A stretch of DNA of 33,463 nt from an uncultured Porphyromonas sp. (GCF_947254915.1 NZ_CAMYEZ010000008.1:1-33463); one strand, 5' to 3'; shown: positions 8,229 to 15,844, counted from the first letter of the stretch. Notes: generated by a model not told the origin, from the letters alone. Made by a program: numbers and translations.

Positions 8229-8269
8229 AGAGGGGACTAGACCGCTACATTGGCGATTGAGTCCCCTCT
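8229..8269 (+). terminator. Terminator of the LRR operon
   Basis: AGAGGGGACT pairs with AGTCCCCTCT across a 21-nt loop, 41 bp after the LRR 2 stop. The stem is identical to the one at 2276-2316. No strong U tract follows. Confidence 0.7.
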
Positions 8270-8375
8270 GTTACGTTGATCCGCTGGACAATCGGTTGAA
8301 GTGTTTCCTCGCTCGTAGGATCCTGTAAGTTGGGAGCAATGAGAAAATCTTAAATAGCTCGGTGTAAAACGAAAA

Positions 8376-8476
8376 ATCTCCACGGAGCCGGGAAATAAAA
8401 CTTCGGAAGAATGAAATGAAACTTCGGAAGAATGAAATCGAAGTTCCGAAGAATTTTTCCATTCCTCCGTGGAGAT
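8376..8476 (+). repeat. Intergenic repeat family 1, copy B
   Basis: It has the same inverted ends and three 21-nt units (8392-8454) as copy A. The third unit differs (GAAATCGAAGTTCCGAAG versus GATTTCAAAGTTCCGAAG), so unit-to-unit exchange has occurred between otherwise near-identical copies. Confidence 0.85.
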
Positions 8477-8598
8477 CCCAAGATCTCTACCGAGGAATCG
8501 TTCAATTTCCTCGATAGTGCCGTAGATGAAGTCATCTTATATCATGCGTCAGCGTCTAGGTGAAATGTGCGAAGGTGGGGCACTTGAGGGTAAGTTTG

Positions 8599-8606
8599 TA
8601 TCTTTG
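8599..8606 (+). promoter_or_regulatory. -7 box for the U32 operon, possibly leaderless
   Basis: TATCTTTG is an exact TAnnTTTG match and ends only five bases before the ATG at 8612. With usual spacing, transcription would start at or near the A of the ATG. No clear -33 TTG is visible at the expected distance. Confidence 0.5.
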
Positions 8607-8611
8607 TGCCT

Positions 8612-9952
8612 ATGAATGAACGTGCAGAGAGAATAGAGTCGGTCGACTCGATCATACAGCGTGAGCTGGTGCTGCTCCCTGAGGAGCTACGTGATCCTAG
8701 TCGCTACGAAGTGATGGCGCCTGTGGGGTCGTATGAGAGCCTGAGCGCTGCGATACGTGCTGGAGCGAATAGTATATACTTTGGCATTGAGGCGCTGAAT
8801 ATGCGCGCTAAGTCGGCCTACAACTTTACGACTGACGACCTTTATCGTATCGTGGAGACTTGTCGGAGGAGTGGCGTGAAGAGCTACTTGACGGTCAATA
8901 CGATCATCTACGACGAGGACTTGACACTGCTCCGTGAGATCCTCTACCATGCGCACCAAGCACAGGTTACGGCGGTGATCGCTGCGGATGTGGCGACGCT
9001 GATGGAGGCGTATCGGCTAGGGCTGGAGGTACATCTCTCTACGCAGCTCAACATTAGCAACTGGGAGGCTCTGCGCTTCTACGCACAGTTTGCCGATGTG
9101 GTGGTTTTGGCTCGTGAGCTTAACCTAGATCAGGTGGCGGAGATCAGACGCAAGATAGCTGAGGAGCGGATCGTCGGGCCGTCGGGTAGGTTGGTGGAAA
9201 TCGAGATGTTTGCCCATGGGGCGCTCTGCATGGCGGTCTCGGGCAAGTGCTATCTAAGCCTGCATCACCAAGCTACGAGTGCCAATCGGGGTAGTTGTGC
9301 ACAGATTTGTCGCCGTGGCTATCGCGTCTACGATGATCGCCAGGGGGTGGAGCTGGAGGTAACGCACCCAAACATTATGTCGCCGAAGGATTTGAAGACG
9401 ATTCACTTCATCAATAAGATGATGCTGGCGGGTGTCTCAGTCTTTAAGATAGAGGGTCGCGCTCGTGGCCCAGAGTATGTCTCGACGGTGGTGCAGTGCT
9501 ACCGCGAGGCTATCGACGCCGTCTGTGCGGGCACTTACGACGAAGCTCGGATAGCGCAGTGGAATGAACGACTACGAGAGGTCTTCAACAGAGGCTTTTG
9601 GGATGGTTACTATCTCGGTCAGCGCTTGGGCGAGTGGACACCTTTTGCAGGCTCTAGTGCTGTGCGGGAGAAGGAGTACGTGGCGCACATTGTCAAGTAC
9701 TTTAGCAAGATTGGGGTTGCAGAGGTGGAGGTCGAGAGTGGCGAGTTGGCGCTGGGAGATCGCATCCTGATCATCGGGCCGACGACGGGCGTGGTGGATA
9801 TGACGCTCTCGGAGATGCGCTACGACCTGGAGCCAGTCTCTCATGCGACTAAGGGGCAACGCATCTCTATCCCTGTGCCACGCAAGGTGCGGGCGAATGA
9901 CAAGCTTTACCTCTTTAGGGAGCGAACGGAGGTGCATCATTTCAAGGGCTAG
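8612..9952 (+). CDS. trhP: U32 family protein, TrhP/YegQ-type tRNA U34 hydroxylation factor
   Basis: The product is 446 residues from the ATG at 8612; a GTG two codons upstream is less likely because it overlaps the -7 box. Residues 198-216 match the U32 signature E-x-F-x2-G-A-L-C-x4-G-K-C-x-L-S exactly. Cys206, Cys213, Cys229 and Cys233 (the last two in RGSCAQICR) fit the four cysteines that hold an Fe-S cluster in this family. E. coli TrhP performs prephenate-dependent hydroxylation of tRNA U34 (ho5U); older annotations call such proteins peptidases or collagenases. The C-terminal ~90 residues form a beta-barrel-like domain typical of the longer members. It heads a run with a thioesterase 44 bp on. 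Family is certain; the exact subfamily is less so. Confidence 0.85.
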   Translation: MNERAERIESVDSIIQRELVLLPEELRDPSRYEVMAPVGSYESLSAAIRAGANSIYFGIEALNMRAKSAYNFTTDDLYRIVETCRRSGVKSYLTVNTIIYDEDLTLLREILYHAHQAQVTAVIAADVATLMEAYRLGLEVHLSTQLNISNWEALRFYAQFADVVVLARELNLDQVAEIRRKIAEERIVGPSGRLVEIEMFAHGALCMAVSGKCYLSLHHQATSANRGSCAQICRRGYRVYDDRQGVELEVTHPNIMSPKDLKTIHFINKMMLAGVSVFKIEGRARGPEYVSTVVQCYREAIDAVCAGTYDEARIAQWNERLREVFNRGFWDGYYLGQRLGEWTPFAGSSAVREKEYVAHIVKYFSKIGVAEVEVESGELALGDRILIIGPTTGVVDMTLSEMRYDLEPVSHATKGQRISIPVPRKVRANDKLYLFRERTEVHHFKG

Positions 9953-9996
9953 CCGAGCTTGACTAAAAGCATTTTACCAAGATACTTATATATCAT

Positions 9997-10446
9997 ATGA
10001 AACAACCAATCAAATATCAGTATGGTCTCACGCTCAAGGTGCGAGACTACGAGTGCGACCTCCAGGGGGTGGTCAATAATAGCAACTATCAGTGCTACAT
10101 GGAGCACACGCGTCACGAGTTTTGGCTGGCGCTGGGCGATAGCTTTGCGGAGATGCACGATTTGGGTCTTGACCTCTTCGTATACAAGGTCTCGATCACC
10201 TATCATCGCTCGCTGCGTAGCGGGGATACCTTTCACACGGCACTGCGTGCGAGACGTGAGGGGGTTAAGCTTATCTTCGATCAAATCATCGTGCGCAGTG
10301 ACGGCGTGAAGTGTGCCTCGGGTGTAGTTGAGGCGGTCGCTGTGCAAAATGGACGGACCACTCGTGGAGAGTGCTTTGATGGTATTATGGCTCGTGCGGA
10401 GGCTTACAGTGAGAGCCATCCGTATGACTTAACGATACTCGCCTAA
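9997..10446 (+). CDS. Hot-dog fold acyl-CoA thioesterase (YbgC / 4HBT family)
   Basis: The product is 149 residues, the usual length for the family. The N-terminal motif around residues 16-39 (RDYECD, then GVVNNSNY, then MEHTR) matches the family pattern D-x-x-G-V-V-N-x-x-Y-x-x-Y-x-E-x-x-R, with Asp21 the likely catalytic acid. It should hydrolyse acyl-CoA (or acyl-ACP) thioesters in the cytoplasm; the substrate cannot be read from sequence. Its TAA overlaps the next gene's ATG (TAATG), so translation is probably coupled to the cardiolipin synthase homologue, and a lipid-related role is plausible. Confidence 0.85.
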   Translation: MKQPIKYQYGLTLKVRDYECDLQGVVNNSNYQCYMEHTRHEFWLALGDSFAEMHDLGLDLFVYKVSITYHRSLRSGDTFHTALRARREGVKLIFDQIIVRSDGVKCASGVVEAVAVQNGRTTRGECFDGIMARAEAYSESHPYDLTILA

Positions 10447-11852
10447 TGGCTTCGCTCCTCTTCGGGCTTTACTTGCTCTCTGTCATCGGGGGAATAGTGA
10501 TCCTGCTCGGAGAGGAGCGTAGTGCGGTCTCTTCGATCCCGTGGATCCTAGTGGTCATCTTTCTTCCAGTCGTAGGGCTCTTACTATATATCATCTTTGG
10601 CTACTCGCTGAGACGTAAGCAGCTGATTGATATGGAGGTGCGAGAGGCTCTCTCGGATGCGGCTACAGAGACGCAGTCCCTCCCTAGCACAGATGTGGCG
10701 GAGGATGCAGATCATACGCTGCAGTCGCTCTCCTCGCTGATAGAGCGGATGAGCGATACGCCCCTGACGACTGCTTATGAGCTGACGCACTATGACGATA
10801 GTCGGGCGTGGCTCTTAGCTTGTCGTGAAGCGATCTCACGAGCTGAGCGCTATATCTACATTGAGCTGTACCGTATTGAGGAGGGACCGTGGCTAGATGT
10901 CTTACTAGATCTACTCGCAGAGCGCATTCAAGAGGGGGTGTCGCTCTACTGGCTCTACGATGACGTAGGGTCACGCAACCTGAGCCGTCGCTACCGTAAG
11001 CGTATGGCGCAGTTGGGCGGACAGGTGGCTGCCTTTCTCCCCGTACGCTTTAGGTTGCTGACGAGCCGTGTGAACTATCGCAACCATCGTAACCTCGTGG
11101 TGGTGGACGGTGCCGAGGGCTTTACAGGGGGAAACATTCTTCTCTCGGAGCTCTCGCATCTACGTGAGGGACTCTTTCCTCTAGCGACGACTCATCTACG
11201 CATCAGCGGACCTGCGGTACGACAGCTGGAGTACAGCTTTGCGCTGGACTGGTACGTGGCGACACAGCAACTGCTCTCGCTACGACAGTTCCCCGCTATG
11301 CGGACAACGTCTACGCCTGTCCAGCTACAGATCTTCCCGACGCATCCTACGGACAACTTCCCCTCACTAGAGATGATCTTCACGCATGCCTTCCTACAGG
11401 CACATCGGTCGCTCTACATTGAGACTCCTGTCCTGATCCCTACCTCTAGCATACAGCGAGCGCTCATCTCTACGGCGCTCTCAGGAGTACAGGTGCGGGT
11501 AATCCTGCCTCGTCGTGGTCGTAGTCGACTAGCACCTAAGGCTTCGCACGCATTCTTTACCGACTTGCTACGGGCTGGCGTGGAGATATACTATTACGAT
11601 GGTTTGCGTGAGGCAACCTATGCGGTGGTCGATGGGGAAAGCGTGCTGACGGGTACGCCGTACCTGGACTTTAGAAGCTTTGAGTACAACTTTGATCTGA
11701 CCACCATCGTCTATTCTTCGGAGGTCGCACGGCAGTTTATCGATAGCTTTGAGGAGGCTCGCTCGGTATGTCACAGAGTCTCCTGGCGACGCAACAGACT
11801 CTGGCGACGAATCGTCTATGGCGTGATGCGTCTGCTCACGCCGTTGTTATAA
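10446..11852 (+). CDS. Cardiolipin synthase homologue (PLD family) with broken HKD motifs
   Basis: The product is 468 residues with normal cardiolipin-synthase layout: two N-terminal membrane segments (about 3-21 and 31-52, with LLLYIIFGYSLRRK), then two PLD-like halves. Active enzymes carry H-x-K-x4-D twice. Here the first reads HRNLVVVD (His214, Asn216 in place of Lys, Asp221) and the second reads EATYAVVD (Glu389 in place of His, Thr391 in place of Lys, Asp396). The surrounding family sequence (GFTGGN; later LDFRSFEYNFDL) is well kept and the frame is intact, so this is not a decayed gene. It is probably a non-catalytic membrane protein or has altered chemistry. Translationally coupled to the thioesterase gene. 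Confidence 0.85.
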   Translation: MASLLFGLYLLSVIGGIVILLGEERSAVSSIPWILVVIFLPVVGLLLYIIFGYSLRRKQLIDMEVREALSDAATETQSLPSTDVAEDADHTLQSLSSLIERMSDTPLTTAYELTHYDDSRAWLLACREAISRAERYIYIELYRIEEGPWLDVLLDLLAERIQEGVSLYWLYDDVGSRNLSRRYRKRMAQLGGQVAAFLPVRFRLLTSRVNYRNHRNLVVVDGAEGFTGGNILLSELSHLREGLFPLATTHLRISGPAVRQLEYSFALDWYVATQQLLSLRQFPAMRTTSTPVQLQIFPTHPTDNFPSLEMIFTHAFLQAHRSLYIETPVLIPTSSIQRALISTALSGVQVRVILPRRGRSRLAPKASHAFFTDLLRAGVEIYYYDGLREATYAVVDGESVLTGTPYLDFRSFEYNFDLTTIVYSSEVARQFIDSFEEARSVCHRVSWRRNRLWRRIVYGVMRLLTPLL

Positions 11853-11855
11853 AAG

Positions 11856-11870
11856 AGCGCTGATTGCGCT
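11856..11870. terminator. Small bidirectional hairpin between convergent genes
   Basis: AGCGC and GCGCT pair around TGATT in the 19-bp gap between two convergent stops. On the minus strand it is followed by TCTTTTAT, a modest U tract, so it may end the HU/SPOR transcript and perhaps the operon on the + strand. The stem is only 5 bp. Confidence 0.4.
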
Positions 11871-11871
11871 A

Positions 11872-12918
11872 CTAAAGGGCGTAGATCCAGGCTCCAGCGA
11901 AGCTATCGGATAGCTCAGAGACCATGCGACGCAGCTCGCCTGCACGCTCCTCGGAGGAACGAATGCCAGCGATGACGAGACAGCGAGAGGACTCCTCTAC
12001 AATCTGCAGAGAGACGCCCTCAGTCTGAGCTGGGTCGGCGCTAACCTCTTGGATAAATCGCTCTGCACGCTTAGGCCCTTTGAAGACACCTACGACGACT
12101 GCGTGACTACCTTGCTGTAGCGCCTCGGCATGTGTGATCAGTAGAGCGTGAGAGGCGGGGGCTTCCGAAGCTTGTTCTGGTGTAGCAGAGACGATCTCTG
12201 CTTGTTCTGTAGCCTTGTTGGGTTGCGTGGCTGTTGTCTCGCTACCCGACAAGGCTTGCTTTTGCTCTGTCGTCACCACGTTCGCCTCATCGAGCCAACC
12301 GTAAGGTACGAAGCCTGCACTGTATCGGTCAGGGTGACTGTCCGAGCTAATGGGGAGTAGGCACAGAAGGCATATAGCACCTGCTGCAGCCCAATTGGTA
12401 GCGGTCCGATTGATACGGATCGTCCAGTACTTCCAATCACCTTTCGCCTCACTGGCTGGCTCGGCAGTGGCATGCGCGGAGGGCGCAACGGCAGGAAGCA
12501 AGCAGCTCTGCGGATAGAGCCCGTAAGAGTGTATCGATCTGAGCCCTTGACGCTCCTGGACAGGGGTAAAGAGTAGCTCGCCACTCTCTTGTAGCGTGAT
12601 GGTGCCGAGGTTGGAGCCGATAATAAGCGAACCCGACTGGTATAGCTGGTGCCTGATGACGGTCACGTCGGAGTCTACCACGAGACGCGCTCTACGCACG
12701 GAGAGCCCTAGGGTACGAGCGTAGCAACTGTCCAGGATGCCGTCACGCTCAACTAGAGAGGCGTTGAAGGAGATGCGCTGCCCTGCTGGCGTGATGATAT
12801 TGAGATCCTGGTCATAGAGTGGCGGCGTTTGCTCCACGATGAAGGCTCCTATCGTGGGGAGTACGACGCAGTCGTGCAGTAGTAGAGCTTGCTCTAAGAT
12901 ATCTCCGATGCGATACAT
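11872..12918 (-). CDS. HU/CCDC81-like domain and SPOR domain membrane protein
   Basis: The product is 348 residues. The N-terminal ~120 residues (MYRIGDILEQALL, LPTIGAFI, ITPAGQRISFN) resemble the prokaryotic HU-CCDC81 domains found in Bacteroidota. A single membrane segment lies near 175-191 (WAAAGAICLLCLLPIS). After a low-complexity Glu/Ala/Thr linker (about 205-265), residues ~270-345 look like a SPOR domain (HAVVVGVFKGPKRAERF, then LVIAGIRSSEERA). This suggests a cytoplasmic HU-like domain tied through the membrane to a periplasmic peptidoglycan-binding domain, perhaps linking nucleoid or cell division to the wall. That role is inference. It is downstream of rho on the same strand, with a large hairpin between them. 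Confidence 0.75.
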   Translation of the reverse strand: MYRIGDILEQALLLHDCVVLPTIGAFIVEQTPPLYDQDLNIITPAGQRISFNASLVERDGILDSCYARTLGLSVRRARLVVDSDVTVIRHQLYQSGSLIIGSNLGTITLQESGELLFTPVQERQGLRSIHSYGLYPQSCLLPAVAPSAHATAEPASEAKGDWKYWTIRINRTATNWAAAGAICLLCLLPISSDSHPDRYSAGFVPYGWLDEANVVTTEQKQALSGSETTATQPNKATEQAEIVSATPEQASEAPASHALLITHAEALQQGSHAVVVGVFKGPKRAERFIQEVSADPAQTEGVSLQIVEESSRCLVIAGIRSSEERAGELRRMVSELSDSFAGAWIYAL

Positions 12919-13000
12919 TGAGATGTACAGGCTAAGAGTGGATGATTACGAGTCTAGAGAGGCTACCTGGCGTAGCACCCTCGGGGAAAGGGGGCAGAAG

Positions 13001-13067
13001 ACTTCCGCTCCTCACCACAAAGTTAAGCAATCTCCACGAACTGGAGCGTGTGGTGCGGAGCGGAAGT
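13001..13067 (-). terminator. Long stem-loop after rho
   Basis: A 19-base arm at 13001-13019 pairs with 13049-13067 with one mismatch. Inside the loop is a second stem, CTCCA (13032-13036) with TGGAG (13042-13046). It lies ~50 bp after the rho stop (minus strand) and probably ends that transcript, although no U tract follows. Confidence 0.55.
13018..13025 (-). promoter_or_regulatory. -7 box inside the hairpin loop
   Basis: On the minus strand this reads TAACTTTG, an exact TAnnTTTG match. It would start the HU/SPOR transcript ~90 nt before its ATG. No good -33 is seen. It sits at the edge of the loop of the hairpin at 13001-13067. Confidence 0.4.
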
Positions 13068-13114
13068 ATCAGTTGTTTCCGTTAAGTGTTTGAAAGCTAG
13101 CGATTCGTCGAGAC

Positions 13115-14968
13115 CTAGTCGTTCATCGAGGCGAGGAACTCAAGGTTTGTCTCCGTCAGCTCGATGCGCTGCTTGAGGAACTCCATCGCCTCCACCGTAT
13201 TCATGTCAGAGAGGTGGTTGCGCAGGATCCACATGCGCTGTAGCGTCGTCGAGTCTAGTAGGAGATCGTCACGACGGGTGCTACTAGCGAGGATATCGAT
13301 AGCGGGGAAGATGCGCTTATTGGACAAGCGACGGTCAAGCTGTAGCTCCATATTGCCCGCACCCTTGAACTCCTCAAAGATGACGTCATCCATCTTGGAG
13401 CCAGTCTCGGTCAGAGCCGTTGCTAAGATGGTGAGACTACCGCCGTGCTCGATGTTTCGCGCAGCACCGAAGAAGCGTTTTGGCTTTTGCAGGGCATTCG
13501 CCTCGATACCTCCCGAGAGGATCTTGCCCGAGGTGGGCTGTACCGTATTGTAAGCACGAGCGAGACGGGTGATCGAGTCTAGCATGATGAGCACATCGTG
13601 ACCGCTCTCGACCATGCTCTTCGCCTTAGCGAGCACTAGCTCAGCGAGCTTCACGTGGTGGTCGGCAGGCTCGTCAAAGGTCGAGGCGACAACCTCCGCA
13701 TTGACATTGCGAGCCATATCGGTTACCTCCTCAGGACGCTCGTCGATCAGAAGAATGATCATATAGACCTCAGGATGATTGGCGGAAATAGCGTTGGCAA
13801 TGTCCTTGAGTAGCATTGTCTTACCAGTCTTAGGCTGCGCCACGATGAGGCCGCGCTGTCCCTTGCCGATGGGGGTGACTAGATCCACGATGCGCATAGC
13901 GGTCTTGTCGTAGACAGCTGCGATCCCCTGAGACTCTAGCTTAAACTTCTCCTCTGGGAAGAGGGGAGTCAGCATGTCAAAGGATACACGATCCAGATTC
14001 TCCTTAGGGTGGCGACCATTGACGAGTAGGATATTCTGGAGTAGGAAGTACTTCTCGCTCCCCTTGGGCGGGCGGATGCTACCCTCGATGACATCACCCG
14101 TCTTGAGGTGCCACTTCTTGATTATGTCCGCCGGGACGTAGATGTCGTCTGGCGAAGGGAAGTAGTTGTAGTCCGAGCTACGGAGGAAGCCATATCCATC
14201 TTGAGCAACCTCTAGTAGTCCGTTAGCAGTGAGTATGTTGGAGAAGTCGTATGAGGGCTCTTCCTCTTCCTCTTTGATCTTATTGTTTTGCTGCTTACCC
14301 TTGTGAGCTGGTGCGTCAGAGTCGGCCTCCTTCTCTCGCGGCTCCTTGTGCGACTCACCTAGCACCTCGCCTAGCAGTGAGTCTGCGTCGGGATGGGTGA
14401 AGACCATGGGCGTCTCCTCCGCATGCTCCTGCTTGTCCTCCTCATTGTCAGACTGATCAGCAGGCTCTGGGCGCTTGTTGTTTCGGTTGTTGCGCTCCTT
14501 GTTCTCCTTGTTATTGTTACGCTCCTTATTATTGCGCTTTGAGCGGTTGGACTCTTGAGGCTTGGTGTCGCCTTCCTCGGACTGAGCTGCTGCAGCCTCC
14601 TCAACGATAGCGATAGCTTCCTGACGGTCTATCTCTGTCGGCTGGTCAGCTGTGTCACCCTTGGCGGAGCGCTTGTTCTGTCGTGAGTTGGCGCGACTCT
14701 TACGCTCGGGGCGCTCCTTCTCATCTTTAGACTCTTTCGTCTCCTCCTTGTTGGTGCGATTACTGCGTGAGTCGCTCTGCTTGCGCTTCTTGCTCTGCTG
14801 TTGCTGCTCGACCGTTTGCGTAGCGACAGCTTCGGCCTGTGCGTCTAGGATTTGGTAGATGATCTCCTTCTTTTCGGAAGCCATCTTGGCAATCTCAAGC
14901 TGGGAGGCAATCTCTTTGAGTTGCTCTTCCGTCATTCCGTTGAGATCTACAATGGTATACTTCTGCAT
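13115..14968 (-). CDS. rho: Transcription termination factor Rho
   Basis: The product is 617 residues from the ATG at 14968 (MQKYTIVDLNGM); a start 13 codons upstream is possible but lacks family support. Residues 1-45 are the Rho N-terminal helical domain. Residues ~55-235 form a long polar stretch rich in Asn, Arg, Lys and Glu with many RNN/KER runs, absent from E. coli Rho (419 aa). The RNA-binding cold-shock-like domain follows at ~245-315 (GYGFLRSSDYNYFPSPDD). The ATPase core has Walker A QPKTGKT (Lys383), Walker B DVLIMLDSITRLARAYN, and the loop SGGIEANALQKPKRFFGAAR. Rho is the hexameric RNA helicase that terminates transcription. The polar insert probably adds RNA binding or phase behaviour, as described for Rho of other Bacteroidota. 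Confidence 0.97.
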   Translation of the reverse strand: MQKYTIVDLNGMTEEQLKEIASQLEIAKMASEKKEIIYQILDAQAEAVATQTVEQQQQSKKRKQSDSRSNRTNKEETKESKDEKERPERKSRANSRQNKRSAKGDTADQPTEIDRQEAIAIVEEAAAAQSEEGDTKPQESNRSKRNNKERNNNKENKERNNRNNKRPEPADQSDNEEDKQEHAEETPMVFTHPDADSLLGEVLGESHKEPREKEADSDAPAHKGKQQNNKIKEEEEEPSYDFSNILTANGLLEVAQDGYGFLRSSDYNYFPSPDDIYVPADIIKKWHLKTGDVIEGSIRPPKGSEKYFLLQNILLVNGRHPKENLDRVSFDMLTPLFPEEKFKLESQGIAAVYDKTAMRIVDLVTPIGKGQRGLIVAQPKTGKTMLLKDIANAISANHPEVYMIILLIDERPEEVTDMARNVNAEVVASTFDEPADHHVKLAELVLAKAKSMVESGHDVLIMLDSITRLARAYNTVQPTSGKILSGGIEANALQKPKRFFGAARNIEHGGSLTILATALTETGSKMDDVIFEEFKGAGNMELQLDRRLSNKRIFPAIDILASSTRRDDLLLDSTTLQRMWILRNHLSDMNTVEAMEFLKQRIELTETNLEFLASMND

Positions 14969-15366
14969 GGTGTGTAATATGTTTGCTGGATAAATGCACC
15001 TTACCACTTACTGCAAAAGGCTATCACATTATAGCGCAGAGTCACTGTGTGAAGCTATAAGCGAGATGATAGAGGCAAGGGAACCAACTCACTAGCAGGA
15101 GCTGTGGCGAGACAGACTAGCTAGGATGAGGGGCTTACCTAAGTAAGGTGTGTCATATGAATAGGGGTAAGTGATGGGTCAGTCCTGTGTGATATCGGAC
15201 GCTCTGCTCGGTCGTTGTCATCTAGGTCGATGCAGAGCCACAACTACTTCCGTAGCAGATCTTAAGCCTCTCCCTATGAGCTGTATCGTACTGTGTAACT
15301 CATTGTCGCCGTACAGCTGGTGAGCGCATTGATCTAGTGACTCATCCACTTCTATCAGCAAAGGTA
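14969..15366 (-). promoter_or_regulatory. Probable rho promoter and ~385-nt leader
   Basis: On the minus strand 15366-15359 reads TACCTTTG, an exact -7 box; the -33 element is poor. No closer match is seen, so the rho mRNA would have a leader of about 385 nt. The leader holds only tiny reading frames (for example one of 22 codons starting ATGACAACG that overlaps a five-codon frame at ATGA). Rho autoregulates through its leader in E. coli; the same here is inference. Confidence 0.4.
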
Positions 15367-15483
15367 CAAAAAAGAGAGCAGATACAGCACACCCTCCTGT
15401 CCGATTAACGAGTCCGTGCGTTCATACTCTAGTGACACATCTCCCGATGAATTTGGAAATCTTCACGGAGCAAATGATAATTC

Positions 15484-15580
15484 TTCACCGAGGGGCGAAA
15501 TAAAAGTTCGGAAGAATGAAATGAAACTTCGGAAGAAAGATTTCAGAGTTCGGAAGAATTTTTTGATTCCTCCGTGGCGG
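15484..15580 (+). repeat. Intergenic repeat family 1, copy C
   Basis: Three 21-nt units at 15497-15517, 15518-15538 and 15539-15559 are flanked by TTCACCGAGG and CCTCCGTGG. The coding-like frame reads KVRKN, EMKLRKK, DFRVRKN. A 65-codon frame runs across it (15416-15613), but the other copies have no matching start, so I treat it as a repeat. It abuts the MITE-like element at 15599. Confidence 0.8.
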
Positions 15581-15598
15581 ATGCAAAATCTCTACGGG

Positions 15599-15766
15599 GG
15601 GACTGTTGCATAAAGGCGAATCGCTGTGTTGCTTTCGGGATGCGGCTTCGGTTACATACGGAGGTATGCTCCCTTCAGACCTCACCCTCAGCGCCTTGCG
15701 CTTCATCCTTTCTGCAAAGTCTGGACAATCTTGCGAGCAAGATTGTGAGACTGTTGCAACAGTCTC
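15599..15766 (+). mobile_element. MITE-like element, copy 1 (168 bp)
   Basis: The left end GGGACTGTTGCA and right end TGCAACAGTCTC form 12-bp terminal inverted repeats with one mismatch. TACGG stands at both flanks (15593-15597 and 15767-15771), a candidate 5-bp target duplication with one extra G on the left. Internal hairpins include CATAC-GGAG-GTATG and ACAATCTTGC with GCAAGATTGT. It lacks the 7-nt terminal loop present in copy 2. It encodes no transposase. Confidence 0.7.
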
Positions 15767-15808
15767 TACGGAGGAAATTCTTTTTTCCTCGGATCTCCCC
15801 TAAAAAAA

Positions 15809-15844
15809 GGACGCACAGACACCTATTTACATGTCTGTGCGTCC
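15809..15844 (-). terminator. Terminator of the BspA-like T9SS gene
   Basis: GGACGCACAGACA pairs perfectly with TGTCTGTGCGTCC over a 10-nt loop. On the minus strand the stem is followed by TTTTTTTA, a classic intrinsic terminator 54 bp after the stop at 15898. Confidence 0.9.

Larger units (their letters stand above)
8126..8554 (+). repeat. Direct repeat, copy 2 of LRR-locus 3' region
   Basis: This is the intact partner of 2173-2601, covering the LRR 2 C-terminal codons, terminator and repeat B. Homology ends near 8554, shortly before the promoter of the U32 gene. Confidence 0.9.

Noticed and set aside
8612..9952. U32 protein as a collagenase virulence factor
   Set aside because: The Fe-S cysteine pattern and length point to the TrhP-type tRNA modification branch; the protease label is historical.
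14969..15358. Short frames in the rho leader (22 codons and 5 codons, overlapping at ATGA) as leader peptides
   Set aside because: Too short and unsupported to call as genes; noted only in the leader entry.
15416..15613. 65-codon frame spanning repeat C
   Set aside because: Other copies of the repeat have no matching start codon or length, so I treat it as repeat sequence rather than a gene.
15740..15772. Palindrome GAGACTGTTG/CAACAGTCTC in copy 1 as an intrinsic terminator
   Set aside because: There is no U tract and it is the terminal part of the MITE-like element; the true terminator is at 15809-15844.
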